DNA from: Moniliophthora roreri
Lineage: Eukaryota; Basidiomycota; Agaricomycetes; Agaricales; Marasmiaceae
Direction: 5' to 3'
NCBI GenBank assembly: GCA_001466705.2
Contig: LATX02000001.1
Coordinates: 62,001-126,000 of the forward strand
DNA: 64,000 nt
The notes below the pieces were generated by a model. That model was not told the origin of the DNA and did not search any database. It worked only from the letters and a program-made list of their open reading frames with translations. Below are positions 47,086-59,365 of the stretch, in pieces. The position numbers were made by a program, and so were the translations under genes. How positions within the stretch are numbered: position 1 is the stretch's first letter; every line of letters begins with the position of its first letter.

Positions 47086-47471
47086 TTACACCTAGGTTCA
47101 CATTCTACCCAATAGATGACTTTCTCGGCCAAGGTCAGTGGATTTCCACTGCACTTCTGAAGTGTGCATGCATCTACTTACTGAGGTTCATCCCGGAAAA
47201 CCAAGGTTACTGGATTAGGTTCAGTCTAGTTTCTTGCTGGATCTTGGGGTTAGATCCGTACCCGGCGTACCGTTTCTCAAAGACGATTTCACATTTGACG
47301 CAAACTACAAGTACAGGAGCAGATTATTTGGGTTTTTCTCGTTTTCCAGAGACTAATGATGAGCATATCTGACCAAACCAACGGTTGTAATAGACTGCGT
47401 GTCGTGCCCTCACTTGGTCGTGCTGTAGAAGATGTCAAACCAACTTGCATAACACCAGTGGAAATTGAAAC

Positions 47472-48152
47472 TTACGACAGTACAGCAACGCCAACAACCG
47501 TATCATGATAGTCGCTGTCACCGCCGTCCTCAGCATTAATCTGTGTTCATGGCACCCTCACCTCAGTTCCTCTTTGTAGTCATAACAAAATGTTTCACTC
47601 ACCATAGTGAAGGCGATAGCATTCTTTCCGCCAATGGTAAAGTTGTTCTAAACGCGGGAATCAATTAGCAGACTCGGAGTTGTGAAATTGGACGCAAAGA
47701 CGTACGAAACTATGTTTCGGGTCGCTCTGCTGGAAATCACTACTGCCATCTCTCAAGTGGGAGCAATAAACCGCGATCTTGCGATCGTCGTTGAATGGGC
47801 CAATGGAGAGGACATTAGGGTCTGGGGCATTGCTGGGAACGCTTTGACTAATGAAAAAGCGGGCGTTGGAACTTTGTGAATCCCAAACCGCCTGAGGATC
47901 AATAACCAAGTTGTTGGCATCGAGGAGGTAAGTGTTGTAGCGTTGACGCCATTCCGCGGTTCGTTGCTAAAACCAGGACACAGCAGTCAGATAGTTGACA
48001 TTAACACATTGGGTAGCGACAGGTTGACTCACCCCGAAGACGACGCCGACAGTTTTCGCTGGGAGCGGGACAGCAACGACTTTAGCATCGCTAGGTCCGT
48101 TATTCGCAGAGAGGTCGATCTGAAGGTGGGCGGGTTGCAATGCAAGTGGCAT
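47472..48152 (-). CDS. Small protein with calcium-lectin-like C-terminus (PA-IIL type)
   Basis: Four exons with clean GT-AG borders and all phase 0: 48152-48033, 47966-47706, 47647-47603, 47540-47472, giving 164 residues. No signal peptide is obvious. The product starts MPLALQPAHLQIDLSANNG, has VPLPAKTVGVVFG, NTYLLDANN and FTIGGKNAIAFTMI, and ends AEDGGDSDYHDTVVGVAVLS. The EDG-D-D-Y-x-D block near the C-terminus has the spacing of the calcium loop of bacterial PA-IIL (LecB) lectins (Glu, Asp, Asp, Asn, Asp), with His in place of Asn, and the protein ends a few residues later as LecB does. The resemblance rests on short motifs; another calcium-binding beta-sandwich is possible. No lectin activity can be claimed. 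Confidence 0.6.
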
Positions 48153-50298
48153 GTTGAGGATTAAATCGAGAAGAGGAGTGACTCTGAGGCAATGGAATAG
48201 AAACCTGGATGATTTTATACTGTTTGTGCTTGTCACCCGTAACACCTATAGGCTCAAACTGATTTTTCTGAGTATTATTGTTGGGATTCCTTGGTCGCGA
48301 GTTCGAAAATGACTTCTGTTACCGTCTTTGGACGTGTCTAATGTTTTCCAAATAGAATAAACAATAGTCAAATGACAAGGCTGAGGACGTTTGTCTGAAG
48401 TCAGTGAATAAACAATGTCAGCATCGACTCGTTCGCAGGCTTGCCCAAATTTGGGACCTTCCTTCCTACCCTTCCAGAGCTGTCAGACTCCGAGCTTTGA
48501 ACTGAGTTTGATTATGCGGCTGTGTGGTAGGAACTCAACCGACTCGGACACGAAGGTAAAGGCATATCGTTTCGATCCCATCTTTTCACGACCCCGTCCC
48601 ACCGTACAGATGCAAGCAACTTCAGCCCCTTCTGTATGGGATGCAGCGTCTAGCCCTAGAGTTCACATCGTAGAGAGGTGGATCAAGTGCTAACCCAGCG
48701 CTTATCCGTTGGGCGATTACTAGGATCGATGATCGGCAGATACGCTCACAAGGCTATTCAGTCCTTTGACAACGGAGACGAAACATGGGGAAGTGCTCAC
48801 GTATAAGAACCGGATCCTTCTACCTGTCGAGCTTGAGGATGTAGTACGAAGTACTCACTCTTTTCACTTGTGCCTTGGCGAAGGAGCCCTGTATTAATCG
48901 GCATGCAATTCCAGATTCCGAAGACAGAGTGCATGAAAACGCGGAATCAAGGGTATGAGTTTGACAGTGAAGTATTGGGTACTGACATATGGGCTAGCGG
49001 CGAGAAGGTACAGTACCAAGAATTCGCTAGAGAATCAGAGGTTGTGCCTTGCTAGCCAAAACTGACCTGTCGGGATGGTCGGCATAAAACTGTTTGACTA
49101 TCGATGAGATTTGTGAAGATATGTACCATTAATAGCAGGGTTAACAGGGGTTGAATAATTTCACAGGCCGGTCAGGTGGCACAAATGGGCCTAGATCTAG
49201 ATTCGTTCTCATGCCGGTTCCTCCTGTTCAAGTTCTTGACGAAGTCTGAATGCCTATATAGTTTTCTACATAGGGAACTTGAGTAAAATTATAGGAACGG
49301 AGTTGTTAATACTACACCAAGAGGATCGTGATATCATGTGCCGGAGGTGATACCAATGAGCAGTGCCCTCAAAAGTTGGGCATGCGGCCTTCCCGCGTCT
49401 AAAGCAGGATGCATCAGTGAATTCACACTATGCTCATTCACGAAACTCAAACATTCGTGCTACTAAGACTGGCGAGGAAAATCTCGTGTCTTTCCATACG
49501 AGAATTCCATCATTTAGGCTTCAGCTGAACGTCCAAGTCAGTCGTCATCCTAAGGCGAGAAAATAACCAAATGACATTCCGCTCTCGGGAGTGACCTTGT
49601 ACGTTGAGATAGACATGCGGAATCGCGCACTTAGCGAGTGATTTTGAGCCTCGAGGCTGGGATCTACTCAGATGGAAGTTGGGGGAAGAGCGTGAATGAG
49701 CGATGTCGTCGGAGAAGAGTGCTGTTGAAATTACAGTACCTGAATCGATTATCGCTGGGAGAGCTGAGAGAGAGAGAAGAGACCCTATTTCTTGTCAAGG
49801 TTCAACCACCACCTACCTGGGGGGTTGCTTCTCCGAGTAGAATCCCCAATATGAGTATCTGCTCTTCACCGGAGTAGAACTTGCAAATACTCTAATACTA
49901 TCGGCAATCCAAGATGAGTGATTTCTGCCATTCCCAACCTCTTTCGACTCGTATTTGATCTTTCGGGAGCGTTTGGCGCGTATGACGAAGGGCTGTATGT
50001 AAAATTGATGACGATGACATACTTTTTTCCCGACCAGCGCAACAGATTCGTGAGGATTAGAGCCGAAATTCACGGTTCTACACCGAGAAGGATGGCAAGG
50101 GAGCGGCCATTGTCTTTACTGCTTCGTGAATTGTGTGAAGGGTCGCATGTATGGTGGTATTGAACTTTATCTGGTTCGAGAGAATGGGGTCTTGTACTTG
50201 TCTTGTGTAGGATGTTCAGCTGGTCGCTGGAATGCCGTCTTTCCGGCAACTGCTGTACCCTCCGATTGCATCATTCCCCATCTCTGCCTTGACCTTGC
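48153..50298. other. 2.1-kb intergenic region without a recognised gene
   Basis: Only frames under 90 codons are present, with no recognisable family and no matching splice structure. Base composition is normal, with frequent CpG. It separates the divergent lectin-like and SelO genes, so it holds both promoters. Confidence 0.5.
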
Positions 50299-52636
50299 AT
50301 GATACGCCTCCTAAGCAGAATGCCTTGCACCAAATACCGCATTTCTCAACTTCCCCTCCCAACTGCAACCCAACTTCTCACAGCAAATCTCACCCCAGAC
50401 CCGTATACTCCCTCTCCATCCACTTTTATCCACGATACTCTCCCAAATAACCCTAGTATCCAACGACGAGCTCGACTGGTTTCACCCGAAGCTCATTTCA
50501 GCTATGTATCGCCGTTCCCTATCGCTTTTCCGTACAACGTCGAACCGTTGCGAGAAGAAATAGAGGACGAGAATGTTGACAAGGCAAAGGTCGTGGAGAG
50601 ATGGCTGAGCGAGCGAGAAGCCAAGGAGAAGAAGGAAGAATGCTCGATGCTACACTACCCAGATCCGGAAAAACGAAGCACCAAGCGCATTCTGATCGGT
50701 CTATCCGAAACCGGGCTGAGAGATTGTGTCCCTCATCTCGACGTTGGAGATGCATTCACGACTCTCGGCATACCTTCTCTTGCACCAGTACCAGACGAAC
50801 CGCCTACTCCGACAGAACCAAATATAGCCCGTGATGAGCTCATCGACGTCTTGGGCGGTCACGCAGTCCTTATGTCCGACGAATTCGTGCCATGGGCTCT
50901 CCGCTACTCTGGACACCAGTTTGGCTCTTGGGCAGGCCAATTAGGCGATGGTCGAGCCATAACCGTCCTCGTTTCACCGAATCCTTCACACCAGGGTACG
51001 ACATACGAGTTACAACTCAAAGGATCCGGACGAACACCCTACTCGCGTTCAGCAGACGGTCTAGCCGTTCTCCGCTCGTCTATCCGAGAGTTCCTTTGCA
51101 GCGAATACATGCAGGCCCTCGGAATCCCAACAACTCGATCTCTTTCACTCGTTAGCCTGCCAGAGATACCTGTCGCTCGTGAACGAATGGAGACTGCGTG
51201 CATAATGACCCGTGTCGCGCCTTCATTCATCCGGATCGGTAATTTTGAAGCATTGAACGGGCCAACTCAGATGATGTTCTTTGGAGGGGGGCAACAAGAA
51301 GCAAATTACGAGGCTTTGCGTATACTCGGTGATTGGGTGAGCCGGGAGGTTCTCAAGCTGAATCTACCCGAGGACGCACCTTGGGGTAAGGAACTAGTTT
51401 TCGAGGTTGCGAGAAGGAATGCGAAGATGGTCGCAGGGTGGCAAGCGTATGGATTTATGCATGGTGTGATCAACACGGACAAGTGCGTCTCTCTTCCCTT
51501 GTTATTTCATTTTTTCTTGCGATTGGAGGTAATGGCTTTCTCGACGTAAACAGCGTATCCATCATGGGTCTGACGATTGACTATGGACCTTACGCGTTCA
51601 TGGATACATTTGATCCGTTGCATATTTGCAATCACTCGGATGACGGTGGACGGTACGCGTACAAGTATCAGCCTAGTATGATGTATGTCTTCCCTTCCGT
51701 TCGTCATCTTCCTGTCTAATTATAAGCACGAATGTCGGTAGTATATTCGCCCTCCGCGCCCTTTTGAACGCGCTTGCGCCACTCATCGGCTACGAACACA
51801 CCGCCTCCAAACCCGCGAAAGCGAACTGGGCAGTTAATGCCTCCGAAGAACAAATTGATGAATGGCGACAGGCTGGAATCAACAACACCAAGGACGAGGT
51901 AGAGAAAGTTGCGCAAGAGGTGATGAGTGTCGAGTACGGGCGGTTGATGCGCAGGGTGTGTTTCATTTTCATCTTCGGGTGTGTGTGATCAACTGATGAG
52001 AGCAACAGAGGCTTGGTCTGACAAAACAGAACCCTGAAGACGAAGCCACCTTGAGTCGACCATTGTTAGATATGATAGCCTCTCAGAAACTCGATTTCCA
52101 TAAAACACTCCGATTACTCTGCTACTACACGCCTTTGAACCAGGAAATTTTCATCACCGCTGCACTCAAAAATACATCCGAACCGGCGTTCATAGATGAG
52201 TTTACCGCTCGACATGAGTGGTCGACTTGGCTAGACAAATATGCTACACGCGCCAAAGAGGACGGAGAGTGGAGCGAAGAGGAAAGGAAACGGGAGATGC
52301 TCAACGCAAACCCGAGGTTTGTATTGAGGCAGTGGGCTCTAGAGGAGGTTATTCGGGTTACAGAAAAGGATGGTGAACGTGGTAAACGGTTGCTTGCAAA
52401 GGTCCTTCATGTACGTCCTTCCATTTTCTGCTTTGCTACCTTCCTCATGCTTGGCACAGATGGCATGTAATCCATACGAAGTTTGGGGTAATGAAGAAGG
52501 TGAGATGCGTGATCTGGAACTACTGAGTTTGGAAGGGGAGAAAGAGGAGATGAGCGAAGAGGAGAAGGAGGAGAGGCGATTCTGTGGTGTTGGGGAGAAG
52601 CAGATGTTGGGATTTCAATGTAGTTGTTCAAGTTAA
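50299..52636 (+). CDS. FMP40: Protein adenylyltransferase SelO (FMP40-like), mitochondrial
   Basis: Five exons: 50299-51482, 51554-51682, 51742-51955, 52009-52410, 52460-52636; 701 residues. SelO is a pseudokinase-fold enzyme that transfers AMP to proteins, in mitochondria, in redox stress. Family blocks are clear: YSGHQFGSWAGQLGDGRA, ELQLKGSGRTPYSR, AVLRSSIREFLCSEYM, ALGIPTTRSL, YGFMHGVINTDN spanning the first intron, GLTIDYGPYAFMD and FDPLHICNHSD, and NPRFVLRQWALEE near the C-terminus. The end FQCSCSS has cysteine where animal SelO has selenocysteine (USS). The first 40-50 residues, basic and hydroxylated, fit a mitochondrial targeting segment, but ATG 50299 versus an ATG at 50320 cannot be decided. 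An acidic insert (EGEKEEMSEEEKEE) precedes the C-terminus. Confidence 0.92.
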
Positions 52637-54159
52637 GTGTAGTCGGATAGTGTAAGTATAAAATTGTTTGTACGATCAAAGGATAGATAGGGTATGTGGA
52701 AATGATTAGATTGGAAGGTGCAGCTGTCTCCCTTTCTTCCCCAGCTACCATCACATCTACTTACCCTCAGTATAAACGTGCGCTAAACTACTACAAGTAT
52801 AGGGAGTTGCTTTGAGGGACGGGATGCGAATGATGATACAAATTGAATCCTAGATAAGACGTTTGACGTAAAGAGAGTAGAACGAGCCGACACATTCATC
52901 CCCATGTCTTGGCCATGTCCACCCCGACCAAAGTGCATATGATCCCAGTTTCACGAGGCGCTAGCATCATTCGTGGGATTGAACCAGTGCAAGGAACCGA
53001 TTGTGATCGCCTTTCGTCGTCGGTCCGCTGAGATTTGGAGATCAGCAGCCCTGATGTCAGTGTCTCTCGAGTCCGATGTGAAAAATCCTGCATCAGTCCT
53101 TGTCATGTCCAACCAAGAAGCGGAAAACTAATGCCTGTACCTGCACTCATACTCTCTTTTAAACGACCTCGTATCTGCAGCCATGTCTTCACAACGACCA
53201 CTTTCCAAAACCAAAACAATATATCTTGCGATTATACTGATTGACTGTGCCAGACGTAAGGATGTCCTTGACGATATCATTGCTGTAGGGCCATGGCATG
53301 CGCATTGGTATGCATCTCCTTGTAGAAAAAAGCGTCAGCATAGTTGAGAACTGATTTTTTGAAATACACTGTGAAGAACCAGGAGGAACTGACAGCTCCT
53401 AGTTTTGTAAAGGCTGGTGTGAGGAGTACTATGAGCACGTTTCCAGCAAGTTCCTGGCTCTGAGTGAGATTGAGGATGAAAGTCAAGGTCAGTGTTACGG
53501 GCGCCAATTTCCTGCTAAGTTACAACTCGCCTCAAACCTCCATGTCGTTCTGACCAAGTTCAACCTATCCGTGTTACGCCGAGCAGAAATTCCGGATCAA
53601 TATCTGAACTGAAATAAAAAGTGAAGACCTTTCCTGCTGGTGCACTATAGTACTTCAAAATCCAAGCATCAAGCTCGTTATTCAAAATTGAGTTTTTCTC
53701 CAACGCCTCGCGTCAGTTTTATAGTAACAAGCCTGGGACTCGTACCCGACGTTGACTGATATGTATCAAGTCTTTGTGGAATCGGAGTACGGTTGACGAA
53801 GAGGGTCAGGCAGGAAGAGTTTTTGAACAAGCTGACGAGCGCTCTGGCATGCATTCCCGATCAAGGAGCGGAAGACATCAGAAGGCACCTATGCAATACG
53901 TTGTGGGGGCTGAGTGAAGGTATTGCTCTCATTCTCAGCGTACCACTGTCATGTGCTTGCTGTAAAATATTTTCAGCGATGGCATCTGAATTGTCTCAAG
54001 AGCACTCAGAGAATATCGACAGCAAACCGGTCTACCAGAAGATTGGAACGCTCTAACTCGAAGTCTGGCTCAAAATCAAACAGTGAATCGTCATTACTTT
54101 GGAGCATTTTTTCAGCTACTTAGACCCATCCAGGCTTGTCTAAGATGATACTGGTTTTG
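52637..54159. other. Intergenic region with unassigned short frames
   Basis: A minus-strand frame at 53507-53277 encodes a hydrophobic stretch (ELAGNVLIVLLTPAFTKLG) that could be one exon of a membrane protein, and a plus frame at 53793-54056 has EEFLNKLTSALACIPDQ. Neither could be joined to neighbours with confidence. Confidence 0.35.
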
Positions 54160-55790
54160 CTTTACTTGACCAATAGACAAATGCCTGCACACGAAGAATA
54201 CGTGGGCAACGGCTGTATACTGCTTGAAATACTTTCAGTAACTAGAGATCCCATCCATACTACTCGCCACCTCAATGTTCGTGAGGAACGAAGTGAACTG
54301 CTCCACGGGCATAGTCCAACCATTCTCTTTTGACGTTCTCCAGACATGCTGAGTACCTGTTTTCAGCATAGATCCTTGTCTAGACCATGAACTACGCACC
54401 ATGATCATTCTAGTCGCCAGCATACTATGGAAACCAGCTTGTAGCCTGCGGTATTCATCAGGTCCTGTGTCCTGTCTTGTGTTACATCCTACACTCACTG
54501 CGTTCCACCCGCGCGAAGTTGGGGTGACTGCAATACCCGAGCTATATTAAGCGTTATGGGTTCTTTCCACCGATGAATGCAGACCCACCTCTGATTGTAT
54601 TATGATCCCGATATTCGCGATGCTCAGTACTACCAGGTTCAGCTTTAACGTCCATAGTAAATGAAGTCCCTGAACATACCAACCATCCACGAAAAATACA
54701 CCATTCCTGCCCATGTCGCAAGCATATCTCAATGTCATGGTGGACGGGATTGAATATAACTTACCATCTCGATACAAGATATCAAGCAACGATCTTGTGT
54801 AACTGCTGTCTTGAAGTCTACGCCAGCGTATAATTCGTATTAAGGAGAGGGAGAGGTTTGCTTTTCATGAGAGTTAGAGATGGTTCAATAGGAATGACCT
54901 TCCTCACCAGAGTCGAATATTATAGCCATGATGTACGGGGTGATGTACAAGTTTCCAATCTGACTCAAGACGGTCGTACAATGCGCTTCGGACCTTGATA
55001 GCAAATCGAAGTCGTGACTCGATATTATCCCGAGGGTGATTATCGTGATGGTGGGCACGATACACATCTGCTTCCACGTCAGTATTAAAGCAGAAAAATG
55101 ACGAGAACAGACGACCGCGACTGACCAATGTTAAAACACCCAGAACCCATATAATCTGTCTCGTGTTGCACCATATCGCGCTAGTACGAATGGCTACCGT
55201 TAATTCGGACGAAATGGCCGCGATGCTTCTTAATGCTAGCAGTAAAACGAAAAGGTCAAAATTTCCCGTCTTCGAGAAACGCTTGGACTTACTCGTAGCA
55301 ACCCGATCTCCTTGTACACTTTTGGTATACTTTAAATGATGTTTCATCAGTACGACCATATGGCGTCGCCATGAAACCCGGGACTCACTGGAAGAAGCGT
55401 CATGATTGCTGTCGCCAAGGCAGAATACCTCGAGATGATGAATGATAAAGACGTTGGTGAGCGACATGGTCGCGGCCAGAGAAAGTCGATCTGCCGTTGG
55501 TCATGTTCACCATCAGTACACGATGACTAAAGATAGATACCAACTCACTTCGTCGGAGAATGTCAGAATGTAATCGTACAGCTAGTGGTCGGAGTGTCAG
55601 CAGGGGCGAAGGAAGTGAGGAGGAAACAGACAAAAAGTACGGCGCTGGCCACTGTAGTTAGGATAGGGATGAGTCTAAGCAACCAAGTATAGCTTGTGAA
55701 CTACAAACTTGAAATTCGCTTTCAAGACGTCATTCAAGAGGGGTCAGTGCAAGATTTAAATTACTCACCGAGGCAAACTGACCATGGTCA
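54160..55790 (-). CDS. DUF6533-type seven-helix membrane protein
   Basis: Recognised from exon pieces on the minus strand: VASAVLF-LYDYILTFSDE (about 55650-55555), IDFLWPRPCRSPTSLSFIIS and YSALATAIMTLLP, then LLLALRSIAAISSELTVAIR and TSAIWCNTRQIIWVLGVLTL (about 55250-55130), CIVPTITIITLGII, IRWRRLQDSSYTRSLLDILY followed by RDG, LKLNLVVLSIANIGIIIQSE, and a last part LQAGFHSMLATRMIM (about 54450-54400). The opening LYDYILTFSDE...LWPRP is the hallmark of DUF6533 proteins, a large basidiomycete family of unknown function. At least six introns are implied. Start and stop are approximate, so the model should be treated as a gene region. Confidence 0.65.
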
Positions 55791-56613
55791 AGGCATGTAG
55801 AGAGTGGGACCCCCGAGTCTGTCATGGGGAGAGTTGCTGTCTAGATTGCATCCTATTTATGCGCTCCCATTGTGGAATGATCCCGAAGATGGTATGTATG
55901 ACGACGAGAAAATGGTGAGAAACGTCCGAATCAGGATTCGAGTTTCTTCACACAAAGCTTGTCTGGATTGACAGCATTCGTGAGATGTTCCCAGGAGCTC
56001 CTCGAGGCTATTTGCAAGTGATCATGAGCGTAGTGATTTCAAAGGTTCTTAAAACGCTGAATCCCTTACGTATAGACGGTGAGAGAAGGCAGCAGCATGC
56101 GAACTAAAAGAGGTGGCGTGGTTTGCATCCGGCTTAATTGGACCCGTAGCGTCCAATAAGTAACTTGCATGTGGCGGAGGGGTCGAATCTGTGTTGCATG
56201 CATAGTCCATGGAGGTTCCTCAATGCTGCAAGCGTTTGCTTCCGGCCTAAATCCTCTCTCACGCCCTACTGTCCTCGTCGCCAGTCGAGAATGGTGTGTC
56301 TATCTGTAAGCAGCACATGTACATTCTGCATTCAAGATACAAGCTGATTTACCTACTAAAAACAACTGGGGGTCGGTAAAAATAGTAGAATGCATGTCAA
56401 GTCATTCCTTCTCTTACTGAATACAACTAGTTCAAACACAGAGATGCGGGAGATGTTGCGGATGATAAGGGAGTGCGATAACAATACCGGAGAACAAGCC
56501 GAACGAAGGAAGAAAACGAAAAAAGAGCGAGAGCAGACTGATAAGCGCTCGATAAGCCATCAAGATATATCACGTGGATGGACTAATCTAATTACTCACG
56601 GTAATTCTCTCGC
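55791..56613. other. Intergenic region between DUF6533 gene and eIF5A
   Basis: No gene recognised. It contains the promoter side of the DUF6533 gene and the 3' side of eIF5A; a frame at 56390-56653 overlaps the eIF5A last exon and is not supported. Confidence 0.5.
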
Positions 56614-57463
56614 TTATGCGCCCTTGGGAGCTTCCTTGAAGGAGATGGCCTGAGTGGAAAGCGGGTTGAGTCACACTTGATCAAATGGTGCGCGAAGACG
56701 TAAAGCGAACCTGCTCTTCACTCATAGCACTAACGATGGTGACAAGGAGATCCTTGCCACCGTCAAACTCGTCCTGGATCTGCTTGCCGAGGTCGTTCTC
56801 AGGAAGACGAACATCATCCTTGGGGTTACCATCTTGAGTCATGAGGTTGAGGAAACCGTCATCGATATTGACCTGATGAAGACGTAAAATTGAATGGCCG
56901 GTCGTATGCACGTTGACAGGTAAGATCTTACCAGTTGGAACTCATTGCGGTACACGTTGGGGACGTCCATGTTGTGGGTAGAGGGGGAGATATCTTCCTG
57001 TAACGGAGTTTAGGCGTTTGGGAGGGTTATGACGGTAGATCTTCTACTGACCAACTTCTTGCCGGTAAAAATCTAGCCGGACTATCAGTACGGACGCGGC
57101 CGGGCTCGACGGATTTCTGAAAACTCACATCGATGCCGACAAGGTGAACCTTTGCGTGACCGTGCTTCCCAGTTTTGGAGGTGGACATTTCGACGATCTT
57201 GCAGGGACGGCCTTGATGGAGGCATAAAATGGGTGAATGGACAAGCTGCAGGACACCCAAAGTTGGATACGCACCCTTGATCACGACGTGTCCGTTTTTA
57301 CGAAGGGCAGAGCATTGCATGGGGTAGGTCGCGGAGGCCCCAGCGCTGGCCTGTGCGAAAATGAAGGCGATTAAACCGCGATCAGCACCGATGAACAGCG
57401 ATAAATAAGAGAAGAATTGGGTACCTGCTCAAAAGTCTGGTTGTGCTGTTCATCGTCAGACAT
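56614..57463 (-). CDS. eIF5A: Translation factor eIF5A
   Basis: Seven exons: 57463-57425, 57350-57275, 57211-57129, 57072-57052, 56997-56932, 56872-56711, 56649-56614; 160 residues, the usual length. eIF5A relieves ribosome stalling and aids termination in the cytosol. The hypusine loop [12 protein letters not shown] is intact, with the modified lysine in GKHG. N-terminal SH3-like domain ([26 protein letters not shown]) and C-terminal OB domain ([36 protein letters not shown]) are complete. The start [13 protein letters not shown] matches the acidic start of fungal eIF5A. The fourth exon has only 21 nt. It is transcribed away from the LIM gene from a 278-bp shared promoter. Confidence 0.97.
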
Positions 57464-57741
57464 TTTGGAGGAGAAGGAAAGTAAGTAGGAAGAAGGATCA
57501 GCAAAAGGTCTAGGGCGAGGGAGTGGAGAGCAAGATGCAGATTCAGGAAAAATCGATCCGCAGACGAAATTTGTGCCAGCCAAACAATCAGCCCAATCTT
57601 TAAACTCCGACCCAGTGCGTGTGAATAAACTGCTTGTTTGGGCCCTGGCGTCAAGCGCAGCGCGACCGATTACGTTTGTGTACACTGCGACCTGTGCTTT
57701 AACTACCACTACCACTACCACAACCGACGCTTCTGTACATT
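57464..57741. promoter_or_regulatory. Bidirectional promoter, eIF5A / LIM protein
   Basis: 278 bp between two divergent ATGs. It contains an ACTACC hexamer repeat (about 57701-57722) and several C/T-rich stretches near both starts. No TATA box is evident on either side, as common for housekeeping pairs. Confidence 0.6.
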
Positions 57742-59078
57742 ATGCATCCTTTTGGAGGAACCCCGATCTGTCCTAGATGCAGTAAGGCCGTTTACGCTGC
57801 TGAACAGGTAAGTATTCCGTTGATCATTATTATTATTTAACTCGTATACCCACATCGTTTCATCGTAGGTTATGGGGCCTGGCAGAAAAGTGAGTGATCT
57901 ATGCTATGTTCATTGCAGTAATTTCTGAACTTGATATATTCAGCTGTATCACAAGGTACACCTTTTTGATTATACCGGATAAACACAGCAACTGAAATCA
58001 TCGAACAGCCGTGTCTAGCATGTACTTTGTGCAACAAGAGGCTGGATTCCTATACGTTACTCGAGCATGATCAAGAAGTGTGTCGCTCTCCTCTTGCAAC
58101 TCGTTATGACATACACTAACCTCTTTCCTATAGCCTTACTGTAAATCGTGTCATGTCAAGAACTTTGGTACACGAGACCTTCGTCAAGCTAATCTGCCAC
58201 AAGCCCCACGTGCAAGCAGTCCGCCTCTATCGCCAACGAGAGCAAATGGCCGCTTTGGAAGCGTTTCACCACCTCCGGCCCTGCGCTCACCAATTGGCAC
58301 ATCCATCGTCTCTCCACGATTGCAACCCAACCGAACGCTGACATCACCGACTAGCCCAACATTTCGTGGTAACGGCAACACTACGCCACCCAAGGTTGAA
58401 CCGGTTGACGAAGCAGAGGCTGAAGAAGCCCGAGATACATTGGAGGAGGAGCTGCACTCAACAACACCGGCAAAAGCACGACCCATTTCCGTGGACGCTC
58501 CTTTATCCAGCGGTGATTCAGAATCAACCCAGACCAACGGAAATCACTTCAGAGGGGGCGTCACACTTGGACGCAGCAGTAGCAGTGTCACTGCCGCAGT
58601 GATGGAGGGCTACGCGGCTGCAAAGCCTCTCATGCAGACTGCGACAGGTACCAGATACGGCGCAGCCTTAGGCGATTACAGTCGTGGTAGTTTTGCGACA
58701 AACGCTACAGGCTCTTCTCCCCGAAAATGGGGTGCAAGCAACCCCAGTTGTCCCAAGTGCGAGAAGAGTGTCTACTTTGCTGAGCAGGTAATGTCGTCAT
58801 CGGTGAAATGAAGAATGATCTGATCGTTTTTTGTCGTTTCAGATCAAAGCGGTCGGCAAGACTTGGCATAAGAATTGTTTGAGGTGCACAGAATGCAACA
58901 CGTTACTTGATTCTACGCGGTTGAGAGATCATGATGGTACGCCGCTATGCGGACGATGCTATAACAAGGTTGGTGTTAGCATTCGGGATTATCGTTTTGT
59001 GAACTGATGTATTATGATGTATAGCTTCACGGGCCTGCCGGTAACGGCTATGCCTTGCTAGGTAAAGCGGGTGGTTAA
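57742..59078 (+). CDS. Two-LIM-domain protein (CRP-like)
   Basis: Seven exons: 57742-57807, 57869-57889, 57944-57955, 58009-58077, 58134-58787, 58843-58968, 59025-59078; 333 residues. The third exon has just 12 nt. LIM 1: CPRCSKAVYAAEQ, YHKPCLACTLCNKRLDS, PYCKSCHVKNFG. LIM 2: CPKCEKSVYFAEQ, WHKNCLRCTECNTLLDS, PLCGRCYNKLHG. Each has the paired zinc ligands of LIM domains. The two are joined by about 170 residues rich in Ser, Thr and Pro. The tail GPAGNGYALLGKAGG resembles the glycine-rich ends of cysteine-rich proteins that bind actin-crosslinking partners. Fungal relatives act in actin organisation; here that is inferred. Confidence 0.93.
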
Positions 59079-59365
59079 ACCCAAGCGTCTCACCTGTCTT
59101 GCTGCGACTATTCGTCATTGGACGTGATTTCTCCATCATATTCATATCGTTATCTATATTTCGTTATCTGCTTCACTGAATCTGTTGTCTTTGCTTTGCA
59201 TTTTACGACTCGCTACGACCCGGTCATGTAATGGAATGATATATTATTCTTCTCATGATGTATCCAGTACTCTCACACGGCCTGTACTTATGTATCGTTT
59301 ACTTTTACATAGACGTTTCCGCCGTATGTTTACCACTAATATACAACCATACTCGTATTCAGTTC

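Noticed and set aside
49363..49877. Short frames between the lectin-like and SelO genes
   Set aside because: Under 80 codons, no recognisable motif and no splice partners.
56390..56653. 87-codon plus-strand frame
   Set aside because: It overlaps the terminal exon and 3' end of eIF5A and has low-complexity Lys/Glu/Arg composition from random sequence.
58184..58537. 117-codon minus-strand frame in the LIM gene
   Set aside because: It is the complement of the Ser/Pro-rich linker exon.
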